Both the position numbers and the translations under genes were made by a program. A stretch of DNA of 32,536 nucleotides, from positions 1-32,536 of the forward strand of contig NZ_LVWI01000074.1 in the NCBI RefSeq assembly GCF_001909055.1, in the 5' to 3' direction. Below the pieces are notes generated by a model. That model was not told the origin of the DNA. It did not search any database and saw nothing but the letters and a program-made list of their open reading frames with translations. The stretch is from Paenibacillus helianthi (lineage in GTDB: Bacteria; Bacillota; Bacilli; Paenibacillales; Paenibacillaceae). Shown one piece after another: positions 7,119 to 15,728 of the stretch (position 1 is the stretch's first letter; every line of letters starts with the position of its first letter).

Positions 7119-7832
7119 TCAGGACGGCCCGTCCAGTTTGTATCCGATCCCCCACACGGTTTGTATGTAACGAGGGTGCTTAGGATCCAATTCAATTTTT
7201 TCACGGATATTACGAATATGCACCATCACTGTATTGCCGCCATCCAGAAATGGATCAGGCCAGATATTCGTATAAATCTGCTCCATACTGAGCACCTGCC
7301 CTTGATGCTTTGCCAGCAGTTCCAATATAGAAAATTCCCGGGGTGTCAGCTTCACCTTCCGGTTATCTACACTGACCTCGTGCTTAGCAATATCTATAAC
7401 CAAATCTTCGAAAATGAGTTCATTCTCGCTGCCCCTTGCCGGAGCATCCTTGTTGAATCGATGGTAGCGGCGTAATTGTGATTTAGCCCGTGCCACGATC
7501 TCCAGCGGATTGAACGGCTTTCCGACATAATCATCAGCCCCTATGCTCAGCCCGAGAATTTTGTCCATATCCGTATTTTTGGCAGAGAGCATAATAATCG
7601 GCATGTTTTTCTCCTCCCGGATTTTCATACAAGCCGCAATTCCGTCCAATCTGGGCATCATTACATCCATAATAACTAGATCTACTGTTTCTTCTCTGAG
7701 ATGTTTCAGTGCCTCCACTCCGTCAAAGGCTTTAAGCAGCCGGTATCCTTCATTCCGGAAATAAATGTCAAGCAGTTCTACAATTTCTTTCTCATCATCC
7801 ACAAGCAGGATCGTTTCTTGTATCACAGGCAA
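7119..7832 (-). CDS. VanR-like response regulator, OmpR/PhoB family
   Basis: A 237-residue transcription regulator. The receiver domain has the acidic pocket Asp12/Asp13, phospho-acceptor Asp56 in VIMDVMMP, Ser83 and Lys105 in VGKPF, all conserved. The C-terminal winged helix includes LTPREFSILELLAKHQGQV and the recognition region NTVMVHIRNIREKIE, typical of VanR-like members. It is the first gene of the regulator-kinase-short sensor-PBP operon and is likely autoregulated. The start is TTG, with AAAGGA just upstream. A likely promoter lies in the AT-rich gap 7833-7891, where TATAAT and TAAAAT occur near 7871-7880, but no convincing -35 box could be fixed. The ligA terminator separates it from the gene upstream. 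Confidence 0.93.
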   Translation of the reverse strand: MPVIQETILLVDDEKEIVELLDIYFRNEGYRLLKAFDGVEALKHLREETVDLVIMDVMMPRLDGIAACMKIREEKNMPIIMLSAKNTDMDKILGLSIGADDYVGKPFNPLEIVARAKSQLRRYHRFNKDAPARGSENELIFEDLVIDIAKHEVSVDNRKVKLTPREFSILELLAKHQGQVLSMEQIYTNIWPDPFLDGGNTVMVHIRNIREKIELDPKHPRYIQTVWGIGYKLDGPS

Positions 7833-7891
7833 GTATCCTTTCTAATCCATAAATAGCCTTCTCTCTATTTTATATTATAAATGGATATGGC

Positions 7892-7928
7892 AAAAAGCCC
7901 TGTATTCGATGTTATCGAACCAGGACTT
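7892..7928 (-). terminator. Rho-independent terminator of ligA
   Basis: On the minus strand AGTCCTG pairs with CAGGGCT, and inside it TTCGAT pairs with ATCGAA around a 3-nt loop; a run of T follows. It lies about 30 bp after the ligA stop and upstream of the response regulator gene, separating the two transcription units. Confidence 0.7.
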
Positions 7929-7957
7929 TGTGAATGCATCTGTTTTGTTGTCTGCGT

Positions 7958-9970
7958 CTAACTCTCCAATAGCCGAAGCAGCTCTTCCTCATCCTCGATC
8001 ACTTGAATACCCAGCTGCTGAGCCTTGGCCAGCTTGCTGCCTGCCTTTTCGCCGGCGATGACGAGATCGGTTTTTTTGGAGACACTGCCGGATACCTTGG
8101 CGCCTAGCGCCTCCAGGCGCTCCGCTGCTTCTTCCCGGGTAAGCTTCTGCAGCGAGCCTGTGAGTACTACTGTTTTGCCGCTGAAGAAAGAATTGGTATT
8201 CACTTGGCGTGGAGCCTCAGGCGCCTTTGCCTCTACACCGAGTGTAAGCATACGGTCAATACTGGTGACTACAAAGGGATCCGCGAAAAAGCTCACAATG
8301 CTCTCGGCTACAATGCCTCCAATGTCAGGGAGTCCGGACAATTCCTCGGCGGTTGCATTCATGACTGCTTCCAGGCTGCGGTAGTGATCGGCTAACATTT
8401 TGGTGGTTGCTTTGCCAGTGTTCGGAATACCGAGGGCAAACAGGAAAGACGCTAGGTCCCGCCCTTTGCTCTCTTCCAGCGCCTTAAGGAGGTTATCGGC
8501 TTTCTTCTCCCCAAAACGTTCCAATTTCACAAGCTGCTCGAAGGTCAGCTCATATAAGTCAGCTGGTTCCCGCACATCCAGTTCCTCATGCAACTGCCCG
8601 GCCGTCTTGTCACTGAAAGTCTCGATATCCATTGCGTCCCGGGAAGCAAAATGGGTGATCCGCCCGATGATCTGCGGCTTGCAATTCAGCTTGTTATTGC
8701 AGAAGAGGTGCGCGCCGCGCATTTCCAGCGGGAAACCGCAGGCCGGACAATTCTCAGGGAAAATAATCTCCCCGCCGTCACTCTCTTCTGTTACCTTGCC
8801 AAGAATCTCGGGAATGACATCATTCGAGCGGCGGATGAACACACGTGTACCCAGGGCGTGCTTGAGATTCTTGCGTTCGATATCACCAACGTTGTTCAAG
8901 GTGCAGTTCTGGACGGTTACTCCTGCCAGCTCCACTGCTTCCACCCGTGCCAGCGGGGTGACCTTGCCGGTGCGGCCCACGTTCCAGCTGACCGATTCCA
9001 GGATCGTTGTGGTTTCTTCCGCCTCGAACTTATAAGCCACCGCCCAGCGCGGGAATTTATCGGTGTACCCGAGTACCTCACGGATGCGGAAATCAGTTAC
9101 CTTGATAACTGCTCCATCAATCAGATAGTCTAGACCGGAACGGGTCTCTTCAATTTCTGCCAGTTGTTCGGTAACATCGTCAAAATGATCAAAATAGGTA
9201 AGGTATGGGTTGACCTTAAAACGGTTGTTCCTCAGAAAATCCATCATTTCCTGATGGTCTGTGAACTGTACACCCTCCGCATAGCCTACATTATAGAAGT
9301 AAGCGTTCAACCGGCGGTCGGCGGTTGTCTTAGGGTTGAGGTTGCGCAGCGCTCCCGCTGCCCCGTTACGGGCATTCTTGAGCGGCTCAGCGGCTCTTGT
9401 ATTATAGTCCGCCAGCACAGAAAGATTCATAATCCCTTCGCCCTGCACTTCAATGAGACCTTCCTTAAATGGAATCGTCATTGGGACCGATTTGATGGTT
9501 TTTACCTGGGCAAGAATGCCTTCTCCGGTCACACCATTGCCGCGTGTGGCTGCCTGAACCAGCACCCCGTCACGATAGGTCAGATTAAGCGTTAAGCCGT
9601 CAAATTTCAGTTCTACCGCATAGCAGGGCGCAGGAAGAGGGGTTTCAGGGTTTTTGGCGTTATAATCATTCACCAGCTTCAGCACCCGAGTATTCCAGCT
9701 GCGAAGCTGTTCGATATTCTGCGCCTTATCCAGACTCCATAGCGGTGCCAGATGCCTGTGGGGTGTGAACCCTTTGAGCAGTTCTCCCCCCACACGCTGA
9801 GTAGGAGAATGAGGCAGCACGATGCCGCTCTCTGCTTCAAGGGCTACAAGCTTATCGTAAAGAACATCATACTCTTTGTCGCTGATCTGCGGCGCATCCA
9901 GAGTATAGTAATGATAGTTATATTGATTCAGCTCAGCTACGAGCTCCTCCATAGTGTGCATAGCATCCAT
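7958..9970 (-). CDS. ligA: NAD-dependent DNA ligase
   Basis: Bacterial replicative DNA ligase of about 670 residues, which seals nicks using NAD. The N-terminal Ia domain starts METHEELVAELNQYNYHYY-like and binds NAD (YYTLDAPQISDKEYD). The adenylation motif VELKFDGL places the nucleophilic Lys at about 122. An OB-fold follows, then a zinc finger with four cysteines (CPACGFPL and FCNNKLNC), helix-hairpin-helix repeats, and a C-terminal BRCT domain (GKTVVLTGSLQKLTREEA). Length is normal. I prefer the ATG at 9970, read as MDAMHTMEELV, with GGAGGGA upstream; the frame also opens at ATG 9988 and TTG 9991, seven codons earlier, where AGGA gives a weaker site. It follows pcrA by about 75 bp and is probably cotranscribed with pcrB-pcrA. 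Confidence 0.97.
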   Translation of the reverse strand: MDAMHTMEELVAELNQYNYHYYTLDAPQISDKEYDVLYDKLVALEAESGIVLPHSPTQRVGGELLKGFTPHRHLAPLWSLDKAQNIEQLRSWNTRVLKLVNDYNAKNPETPLPAPCYAVELKFDGLTLNLTYRDGVLVQAATRGNGVTGEGILAQVKTIKSVPMTIPFKEGLIEVQGEGIMNLSVLADYNTRAAEPLKNARNGAAGALRNLNPKTTADRRLNAYFYNVGYAEGVQFTDHQEMMDFLRNNRFKVNPYLTYFDHFDDVTEQLAEIEETRSGLDYLIDGAVIKVTDFRIREVLGYTDKFPRWAVAYKFEAEETTTILESVSWNVGRTGKVTPLARVEAVELAGVTVQNCTLNNVGDIERKNLKHALGTRVFIRRSNDVIPEILGKVTEESDGGEIIFPENCPACGFPLEMRGAHLFCNNKLNCKPQIIGRITHFASRDAMDIETFSDKTAGQLHEELDVREPADLYELTFEQLVKLERFGEKKADNLLKALEESKGRDLASFLFALGIPNTGKATTKMLADHYRSLEAVMNATAEELSGLPDIGGIVAESIVSFFADPFVVTSIDRMLTLGVEAKAPEAPRQVNTNSFFSGKTVVLTGSLQKLTREEAAERLEALGAKVSGSVSKKTDLVIAGEKAGSKLAKAQQLGIQVIEDEEELLRLLES

Positions 9971-10045
9971 CGGGGGACATCCCTCCATCAAATTGTTTCC
10001 TACGGTTAGCGTGGTCCAAAAACACAGTCGTTAATCGCAGCCGAA

Positions 10046-12391
10046 TTATTCGACTTTGGTGATCGGCGCAAAGCCGGCCAGGAGCCGCTTCACACCCACC
10101 GGCGCCGGAAAAGCAATCTGCAGCTCCGTATCATTGCCGCTGCCCTTCACCGACACAACGGTGCCGATGCCCCATTTGCCGTGAGAGACCTTGTCGCCGG
10201 CCTTGAATTCGCCGGGCGCCGATGCCCCTGGAGCGCGCTGCGCGCCTCCGGAGGTCACGGTCACGCGGCTCGTACCGGTCGCCGCGGACGCTGTGCTGCC
10301 GCCGAAGCCGGCGTTCCCGCCTCCTGCCGGCGCATTCCCGGCAGCGCCGCTGCGGCTGCCGAAGTTCCCCCGGCTGCCTCCGCCAAAGCCTCGGCCCCCA
10401 TAAGCACCGCCAACCTCCGCGCCGCGCCGGAAGCGGTCCGAAGCCCCTCCTGTATCTTCCTTCAGCTCCTCCGGAATCTCCTCCAGGAAGCGCGACGGCG
10501 CATTGGCCGTCGTACGGCCGAACAACGTGCGCATCCGTGCACAGCTGAGGAACAGCTGCTTCTCCGCACGGGTAATCCCTACATACGCCAGACGCCGCTC
10601 TTCTTCCAGTTCGTCATTGTCCTGGAAGGCACGGCTGTGCGGGAATACGCCCTCTTCCATCCCGATAATAAAGACAGTCGGGAACTCTAGCCCCTTGGCG
10701 CTGTGCATGGTCATCAGCACTACAGCGTCACTGCGTTCCTCCTCATCGTTCACGCTGTCAATGTCTGCGATCAGCGCCAGGTCAGTAAGGAACGAGACCA
10801 GTGACTTGTCTTCATTATTTTTCTCGAATTCCATGGTTACGGACAGGAATTCGTCGATATTTTCCAGACGGGAGCGGGATTCCAGGGTGTTCTCATTCTG
10901 CAGCTCCAAGCGGTACTGCGATAGCTCCAGAATCTTCTCCGTCAGCTCCGTCACCGACAGGAATTCCACCATCCGGTGCAGCGCCTCGATCATATCGTAA
11001 AACTCTACCAGTGTATTGCGCGTCCGTCCGGCGAAGCCGAGATCATCCACCGTCTGCAGCGCCCGGAAGATAGAGACACCTTGAGATGCAGCGGCGGCAG
11101 CCAGCTTACCCACCGTTGTATCCCCGAGTCCCCGCTTCGGAACATTGATAATCCGCGTTAGGCTGATATCGTCATCTGGATTGGACAGCAGCCGCAGATA
11201 GGCCAGCAGATCCTTAATTTCTTTGCGGTCATAGAACTTGATCCCCCCGACAATCTGATAGGGAATATCCGATTTGATCAGAATTTCTTCTATTACGCGT
11301 GATTGCGCATTGGTACGGTACAAGATCGCGTGATTTTGATACGCCTGTCCCTCCTTGACATTTTTACTGATTTCTCCCGTGACGAAATAGCCTTCGTCAT
11401 GCTCGGAGTCGCCGCGGAACACTTTGATCTTCGCGCCTTCCGCAGAATCCGTCCACAGCTTCTTGGGCTTGCGTCCCGTATTCAGTGCAATTACACCATT
11501 GGCCGCATTTAGAATGTTCGAGGTAGAGCGGTAGTTCTGTTCCAGCATAATCGTCTTGGCTTCGGGATAGTCCTCTTCAAAATTCAGGATATTCGTAATA
11601 TCCGCCCCACGCCAGCGGTAAATCGACTGGTCACTGTCGCCGACAACACAAATGCGGTGATGGCTGTCCGCCAGCATCCGGCAGAGCATATATTGCGCCC
11701 TGTTCGTATCCTGATACTCATCGACATGGATATACTTGAATTTCTTCTGGTAGAAATCCAGCACCTCAGGCACTTCCTTGAACAATTCGATCGTCTTCAT
11801 AATCAGATCATCGAAATCCAGCGAGTTATTGGCTCTCAGGCGCTTCTGGTACATGGTATATACCTTGGCCACGAGACCTTCCAAATAATCGCCGATTTTC
11901 TGCTCATATTGTGCCGGTGTGATGAGTTCATTCTTAGCGGTGCTGATCATCGACTGGACAGCCTTGGGCTCGAACTTCTTCGTGTCGATATTCAAATCCT
12001 TCATGCAGTTGCGGATAACAGACAGCTGGTCGGTTGAATCCAGAATGGAAAAATTAGAGGTGAATCCAATCCGTTCAATATCCTTGCGCAGAATCCGCAC
12101 ACTCATCGAGTGAAAAGTGGAGACCCAAATATCCCGGCCTTCCGGCCCTACCAGCTTGGAGACACGTTCTTGCATCTCCCGGGCGGCCTTATTAGTAAAG
12201 GTAATCGCCAGAATCGCCCAAGGCGGCGCTTTACGGTTCGCAATCAGCCAGGCAATGCGGTGGGTAAGCACGCGCGTCTTGCCGCTTCCTGCTCCGGCCA
12301 TAATGAGCAAGGGACCTTCCGTGGTTTCTACTGCCTGACGCTGCGGAGGATTAAGCCGGCTTACGGCATCCTGTATGTTAACAAGTTGCAT
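10046..12391 (-). CDS. pcrA: ATP-dependent DNA helicase PcrA (UvrD/Rep family)
   Basis: The essential Gram-positive SF1A 3'-5' helicase that removes RecA and resolves conflicts between replication and transcription. Walker A is AGAGSGKT at about 32-39. Further motifs are ITFTNKAAREM, DEYQDTNRAQ (Walker B), VGDSDQSIYRWRGAD, LEQNYRS, TMHSAKGLEFPTVF and VGITRAEKQL. After about residue 650 there is a Gly/Ala/Ser-rich linker with RGG-like spots. A C-terminal Tudor-like domain (KAGDKVSHGKWGIGTVV onward) follows, known in this family to bind RNA polymerase. I prefer the ATG at 12391 (MQLVNIQDAV) because AAAGGAG is ten bases away; it is only one base from the alternative ATG at 12400. It lies 47-56 bp after pcrB. 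Confidence 0.97.
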   Translation of the reverse strand: MQLVNIQDAVSRLNPPQRQAVETTEGPLLIMAGAGSGKTRVLTHRIAWLIANRKAPPWAILAITFTNKAAREMQERVSKLVGPEGRDIWVSTFHSMSVRILRKDIERIGFTSNFSILDSTDQLSVIRNCMKDLNIDTKKFEPKAVQSMISTAKNELITPAQYEQKIGDYLEGLVAKVYTMYQKRLRANNSLDFDDLIMKTIELFKEVPEVLDFYQKKFKYIHVDEYQDTNRAQYMLCRMLADSHHRICVVGDSDQSIYRWRGADITNILNFEEDYPEAKTIMLEQNYRSTSNILNAANGVIALNTGRKPKKLWTDSAEGAKIKVFRGDSEHDEGYFVTGEISKNVKEGQAYQNHAILYRTNAQSRVIEEILIKSDIPYQIVGGIKFYDRKEIKDLLAYLRLLSNPDDDISLTRIINVPKRGLGDTTVGKLAAAAASQGVSIFRALQTVDDLGFAGRTRNTLVEFYDMIEALHRMVEFLSVTELTEKILELSQYRLELQNENTLESRSRLENIDEFLSVTMEFEKNNEDKSLVSFLTDLALIADIDSVNDEEERSDAVVLMTMHSAKGLEFPTVFIIGMEEGVFPHSRAFQDNDELEEERRLAYVGITRAEKQLFLSCARMRTLFGRTTANAPSRFLEEIPEELKEDTGGASDRFRRGAEVGGAYGGRGFGGGSRGNFGSRSGAAGNAPAGGGNAGFGGSTASAATGTSRVTVTSGGAQRAPGASAPGEFKAGDKVSHGKWGIGTVVSVKGSGNDTELQIAFPAPVGVKRLLAGFAPITKVE

Positions 12392-12447
12392 GTGTGACAT
12401 GCTCCTTTCTCAATATCATAAATTAAGAAAACGGCTTCACCGTTCTT

Positions 12448-13170
12448 CTATGTTGTACAGTCAATCTGCGGTGTTCTCTTAACCGCCTGTACAGTGAGCA
12501 GCGCCTGCTGCACATCCTGGTAGATGATATTACCGACCACTACTGTATCACATAGGGCTGCAGCTTGTTCAGCTTCAGTTTCACAGGTAATTCCGCCCCC
12601 ATAAAAAAGTTGACTATGCTCCACCGTCTCTCTTACGGTTCGCACCGTCCCCATATTGCCAAATGTACCGCTATATTCCAGATAAACGATTGGTAGGCTC
12701 ATCAGCTTGTCCGCAATCTGTGCGTAAGCAGCCGCACCTTCTTCACTCAGCGAGCTGTCCGCTCCTGTAAGACGGGCCACGGAAGAGTCCCCATTCAGCA
12801 CAATATATCCTTCTGCAAGGAAATGCTCCCACGGAATGAAGCTTCCGTAACGCTCAATTGCCCGGCGGTGATGGCCCAATATCCAGTCTGGTTCCGGACT
12901 GTTCAGCACCATTGGAATCAAATACAGATCAAAACCCGGCACAGCCGCTTCAAGATCTGAAATTTCAAGGGCACAAGGCAATTCGAATTGACGCACACGG
13001 GCGAGAAGAGCAGCCGTGTTCTCATAAGTAACCCCGGTAGAACCGCCGATTAGGATCGCGTCCGTTCCCGATAAACAAACTGCAGCGAGTTCAGCCTCTC
13101 CAAGTTCACGGTCCGGATCCAGCTTAAACACATGCCGCCACAGCTGAATCGTTTGCCTCATTTCATTCAT
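12448..13170 (-). CDS. pcrB: Heptaprenylglyceryl phosphate synthase
   Basis: A 240-residue TIM-barrel enzyme of the PcrB/GGGP synthase family. In Bacillus it joins heptaprenyl diphosphate to sn-glycerol-1-phosphate, giving an archaeal-type ether lipid precursor. Visible landmarks are FKLDPDREL at the N-terminus, ILIGGSTGVTYENT, the phosphate-loop regions VYLEYSGTFGN and LFYGGGITCETEAEQAAA, and VVVGNIIY near the end. Its position directly upstream of pcrA and ligA is the conserved Bacillales arrangement. The ATG at 13170 has GAGG ten bases upstream, a weak spacing; no better start is seen. A promoter candidate lies at 13270-13299. Confidence 0.95.
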   Translation of the reverse strand: MNEMRQTIQLWRHVFKLDPDRELGEAELAAVCLSGTDAILIGGSTGVTYENTAALLARVRQFELPCALEISDLEAAVPGFDLYLIPMVLNSPEPDWILGHHRRAIERYGSFIPWEHFLAEGYIVLNGDSSVARLTGADSSLSEEGAAAYAQIADKLMSLPIVYLEYSGTFGNMGTVRTVRETVEHSQLFYGGGITCETEAEQAAALCDTVVVGNIIYQDVQQALLTVQAVKRTPQIDCTT

Positions 13171-13269
13171 CTTCGTCCATCCTCTTTATTCAACCGATTG
13201 ATTAGGTGCGATTTATATGCTTGTTTTTCATGCCAAAAACACTTCCGCTACCGCAAAAGCTGTATCTCT

Positions 13270-13299
13270 AGTCTATGCCAGCACTAAGGGGGGTGTCAA
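13270..13299 (-). promoter_or_regulatory. Candidate sigma-A promoter for pcrB-pcrA-ligA
   Basis: On the minus strand a perfect -35 TTGACA (13294-13299) is followed by an 18-bp spacer and a -10-like TAGACT (13270-13275). It lies about 100 bp upstream of pcrB and immediately after the terminator of the preceding gene. The -10 is imperfect. Confidence 0.45.
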
Positions 13300-13300
13300 T

Positions 13301-13345
13301 TTAAAGAGCGGAAAAATGCGAACATTTTTTCGCCTTTTTCCGCTC
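13301..13345 (-). terminator. Strong hairpin terminator after the phosphodiesterase gene
   Basis: A 16-17 bp stem with a single mismatch, 13306-13322 against 13329-13345, has a 6-nt loop. On the minus strand it is followed by TTTAAATT. It begins two bases after the stop codon of the upstream minus-strand gene. Confidence 0.75.
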
Positions 13346-13346
13346 C

Positions 13347-14213
13347 TTAACGTAGTCCATTGAACTGCCTCAAATCTTCTTCAGAAACAAAGTCCGTGTA
13401 GAACCCGTCCACACCCATGCGAGACAGCTTTACAATCTCCGCTTCGTCATTAAGGGTCTGCACATAGATTCGGGCTCCGGCCTTTTTCAGTTTTTTTACA
13501 AAGCTCCTGGTGACCCGGGTGGTTGGCATCGTGATATCCACACCGCTCTCTTTTACAAAATCAATCACCTGCTCATTACTGTCCTGCGATTGATAAAGAG
13601 TATACAGTACCTCAGGGAATACATGCACCCTATGGATTACATCCAGCATGTCCTGGCTGTAAATTTGCGGAACGATCCGTTCCAGAAGGGGGGGATCACG
13701 GCGTCCGGCAGCCTCGGTAAGCAGTGTAAACTGCTGTGTTACCAGCTCCGGCTTGATCTCCTTCGTATCCGTAACGATGAAGGCATCAGGGTAAGACTGC
13801 ATGAGATCAAGAATTCCCTCCATATCCAGCGGTCAATAGATATTCAGAATAGGGCTGTCCATAAACTGGGCATAATTCAGCACGGTGCCTTGTTTGGCAG
13901 CAGGCAATATCGTTTGCTGGCCGAGCAGCTTGCTCATATTATGCGTCCACTCATGACGGGCGACCAGTTGCTCATCGGTCGTTAGGAGTAAATCGGCCTC
14001 GAAGATACGGCTTCCCTGCTCGTAATTAGCAGCAAAGGCTTCAAGGGTGTTTGTATACGTATGGCCGTTAATCCCACCCATGGCGTGGGCAACAATACGG
14101 TGAGATGCAAAGCCAGTTGCCAGCTCTTTATCCGGGTCACCCAGTGTAATCACTAGCACAGAGATCAAAGCGAAAATCATAACGGCTGTGGCAATACCTT
14201 TTGTCTTTTTCAT
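13347..14213 (-). pseudogene. Glycerophosphodiester phosphodiesterase-like gene interrupted by an in-frame TGA
   Basis: Two halves of one gene lie in the same frame, separated only by a TGA at 13833-13835. The first half (126 codons) has an N-terminal membrane or signal segment, IVAHAMGGI and TYTNTLEAF, then FEADLLLTTDEQLVARHEW, all as in secreted GDPD-type TIM barrels. The second half resumes at once with PLDMEGILDLMQSYPDAFIVTDTKE and ends with MGVDGFYTDFVSEEDL, the normal C-terminus. No frameshift or missing block is seen, so a single base change, for example CGA (Arg) to TGA, explains it. Alternatives are a sequencing error, readthrough, or reinitiation at the ATG four codons later, which would give a 158-residue fragment without the N-terminal active site. 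The intact enzyme would hydrolyse glycerophosphodiesters outside the membrane. Confidence 0.8.
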
Positions 14214-14243
14214 AGATGTGGTTTCCTTTGCAACAGTTGGAGT

Positions 14244-14297
14244 AAAAAAAGAAGAAACGGATATGTCTTCCTCAGCATCAAGGATGGCACCCGTTTC
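14244..14297 (-). terminator. Probable terminator of the sugar-transferase operon
   Basis: On the minus strand GAAACGG and CCGTTTC form a 7-bp stem around a 30-nt internal region that contains a second small stem (TCCT/AGGA). It is followed by TTC and a run of seven T. It lies about 30 bp downstream of the polyprenyl sugar-phosphate transferase stop. The long structured loop is unusual for a simple terminator. Confidence 0.6.
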
Positions 14298-14327
14298 AAC
14301 AGATCAATCTATTTAGCTGTTATAAGT

Positions 14328-15728
14328 TCAGTAAGCATTTTTGAAGCCATTGCGAATGGTCTTGATAATAATCCGGATATCGAACAGCAGCGACCAATTC
14401 TCGATATAAAAAATATCATGCTTGATCCGGTCTTCAATGGAGGTATCCCCACGGAGGCCGTTGCTCTGTGCCCAGCCGGTAATTCCCGGACGTACATGAT
14501 GCTTGACCATATATTTCGGGATTTCCCCGCGGAACTGCTCTACAAAGAAGGGACGCTCCGGCCGCGGTCCTACCACACTCATCTGGCCAAGCAGCACGTT
14601 GAAAAATTGTGGCAGCTCATCCAGACTGGTCTTCCGGATAAAGGTTCCGAACCGGGTGCGGCGTGGATCAACCGGAGTACTCCAGCCTGTATCTTCCTCC
14701 CCATCCTCCTGCATCTTCATCGAGCGGAACTTGTACATCATGAAATTGCGCCGGTTCAGTCCTACCCGTTCCTGTTTGAAAATAACCGGACCCGGGGAAG
14801 TTAGACGCACGCCGAGCGCCACAATGAGCAGCACTGGCGACATCATAATAATGGCGAACAGCGAGAAAAGGACATCAAAGGCACGTTTGGCCAGCTTGTT
14901 GCCGGTCATATCCAGCGGAATGTCACGCACATTAATCATCGGCATTCCGGCAAAGTTATCAAAGTACGGACGGGCGGGCAAATAATCGAAGAAATCGGGA
15001 ATAATCAGCGTCCGTACTCCGGCCTTCTCGCAAGCGGCGATAATTGCCGGATATTTAGAATGGGCATCCAGTGGAAGGGCAAGAATCACTTCGTCGACCG
15101 GCAGCATTTCCAGCATCCCGGGCAATTCATCCACTGTCCCCAAAATCGGCTTGTAGCGTTCCCCTTCAATGCCATCCCATGTGTGGTAGTCATCCAGAAA
15201 GCCGATGGTCTCATACCCGAGCTCTGGATACTGCACCAAGTTGTTGTAGAATCTTTTACCCAAAGTACCAGCCCCAAGAATCAGGACGAACTGACGGTTG
15301 AAGCCTTTTTCACGGAGGGACTTCAGCATCTTCTTCAGCACATAGCGGTACAGCATGATGGACAGCACATTAAAACCCATATAGATCGCAAGGTATTGCC
15401 GGGATACGTCAATTTCCTTCAAAAAGAACATTAAGCCGAGCAGCATAAAGATGGCCATGATATGCACTTGAAAAATCTTGAGGAACTCGTCGACAAAACG
15501 TTTTTTGCGCTTCGGCTGATACAAGGCAAGCACAATCCCGATCAGCACGGCAATTCCGCCGTAAATAAAGCTCCAATACGCATAAGACTCTATAGGCAGG
15601 GTCTCGGAGTATTCCAGCCAGCCGCTTCTGAACTTAAGCCACCAAGCGGCCAGAAATGCCAGCTGGATCACCATAAAGTCGGCAAAGATATACAGCTGTG
15701 TTAAAAACCTCTGATTACGGCGTATCAT
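14328..15728 (-). CDS. Polyprenyl-phosphate hexose-1-phosphate transferase (WcaJ/WsaP type), glycan initiation
   Basis: A 466-residue enzyme that would start glycan assembly by moving a sugar-1-phosphate from a UDP-sugar to undecaprenyl phosphate on the inner membrane face. The N-terminal 120 residues hold about four membrane helices; a CoA-binding-like Rossmann domain follows (FVLILGAGTLGKRFYNN). The C-terminal catalytic domain has KRAFDVLFSLFAIIMMSPVL, the KQERVGLN segment, KTSLDELPQFFNVLLGQMSVVGPRPE, and HHVRPGITGWAQSNGLRG. Length matches the WcaJ/WbaP-like family and the WsaP initiators of S-layer glycosylation. Whether glucose or galactose is used cannot be told. Its ATG overlaps the upstream glycosyltransferase stop by four bases (ATGA). 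It is the last gene of a short operon starting near 16720. Confidence 0.93.
   Translation of the reverse strand: MIRRNQRFLTQLYIFADFMVIQLAFLAAWWLKFRSGWLEYSETLPIESYAYWSFIYGGIAVLIGIVLALYQPKRKKRFVDEFLKIFQVHIMAIFMLLGLMFFLKEIDVSRQYLAIYMGFNVLSIMLYRYVLKKMLKSLREKGFNRQFVLILGAGTLGKRFYNNLVQYPELGYETIGFLDDYHTWDGIEGERYKPILGTVDELPGMLEMLPVDEVILALPLDAHSKYPAIIAACEKAGVRTLIIPDFFDYLPARPYFDNFAGMPMINVRDIPLDMTGNKLAKRAFDVLFSLFAIIMMSPVLLIVALGVRLTSPGPVIFKQERVGLNRRNFMMYKFRSMKMQEDGEEDTGWSTPVDPRRTRFGTFIRKTSLDELPQFFNVLLGQMSVVGPRPERPFFVEQFRGEIPKYMVKHHVRPGITGWAQSNGLRGDTSIEDRIKHDIFYIENWSLLFDIRIIIKTIRNGFKNAY

Noticed and set aside
7023..7475. Plus-strand frame of 150 codons across the kinase and regulator genes
   Set aside because: Antisense to two clear genes, spanning their junction; no recognisable domain.
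5984..7832. Glycopeptide resistance (van) operon
   Set aside because: Regulator and kinase are VanR/VanS-like, but no vanH, vanA-type ligase or vanX is present; the operon carries a PBP instead.
8400..9035. Plus-strand frame of 211 codons opposite ligA
   Set aside because: Shadow of the well-conserved ligA on the other strand; low-complexity Ser/Arg-rich translation and no ribosome-binding site.
10181..11000. Plus-strand frames of 165-169 codons opposite pcrA
   Set aside because: Shadows of the GC-rich 3' part of pcrA; composition driven by the Gly-rich linker codons.
13833..13835. TGA as a selenocysteine codon in the phosphodiesterase
   Set aside because: No Cys or Sec is expected at this place in the family and no suitable downstream hairpin is evident; a point mutation is simpler.
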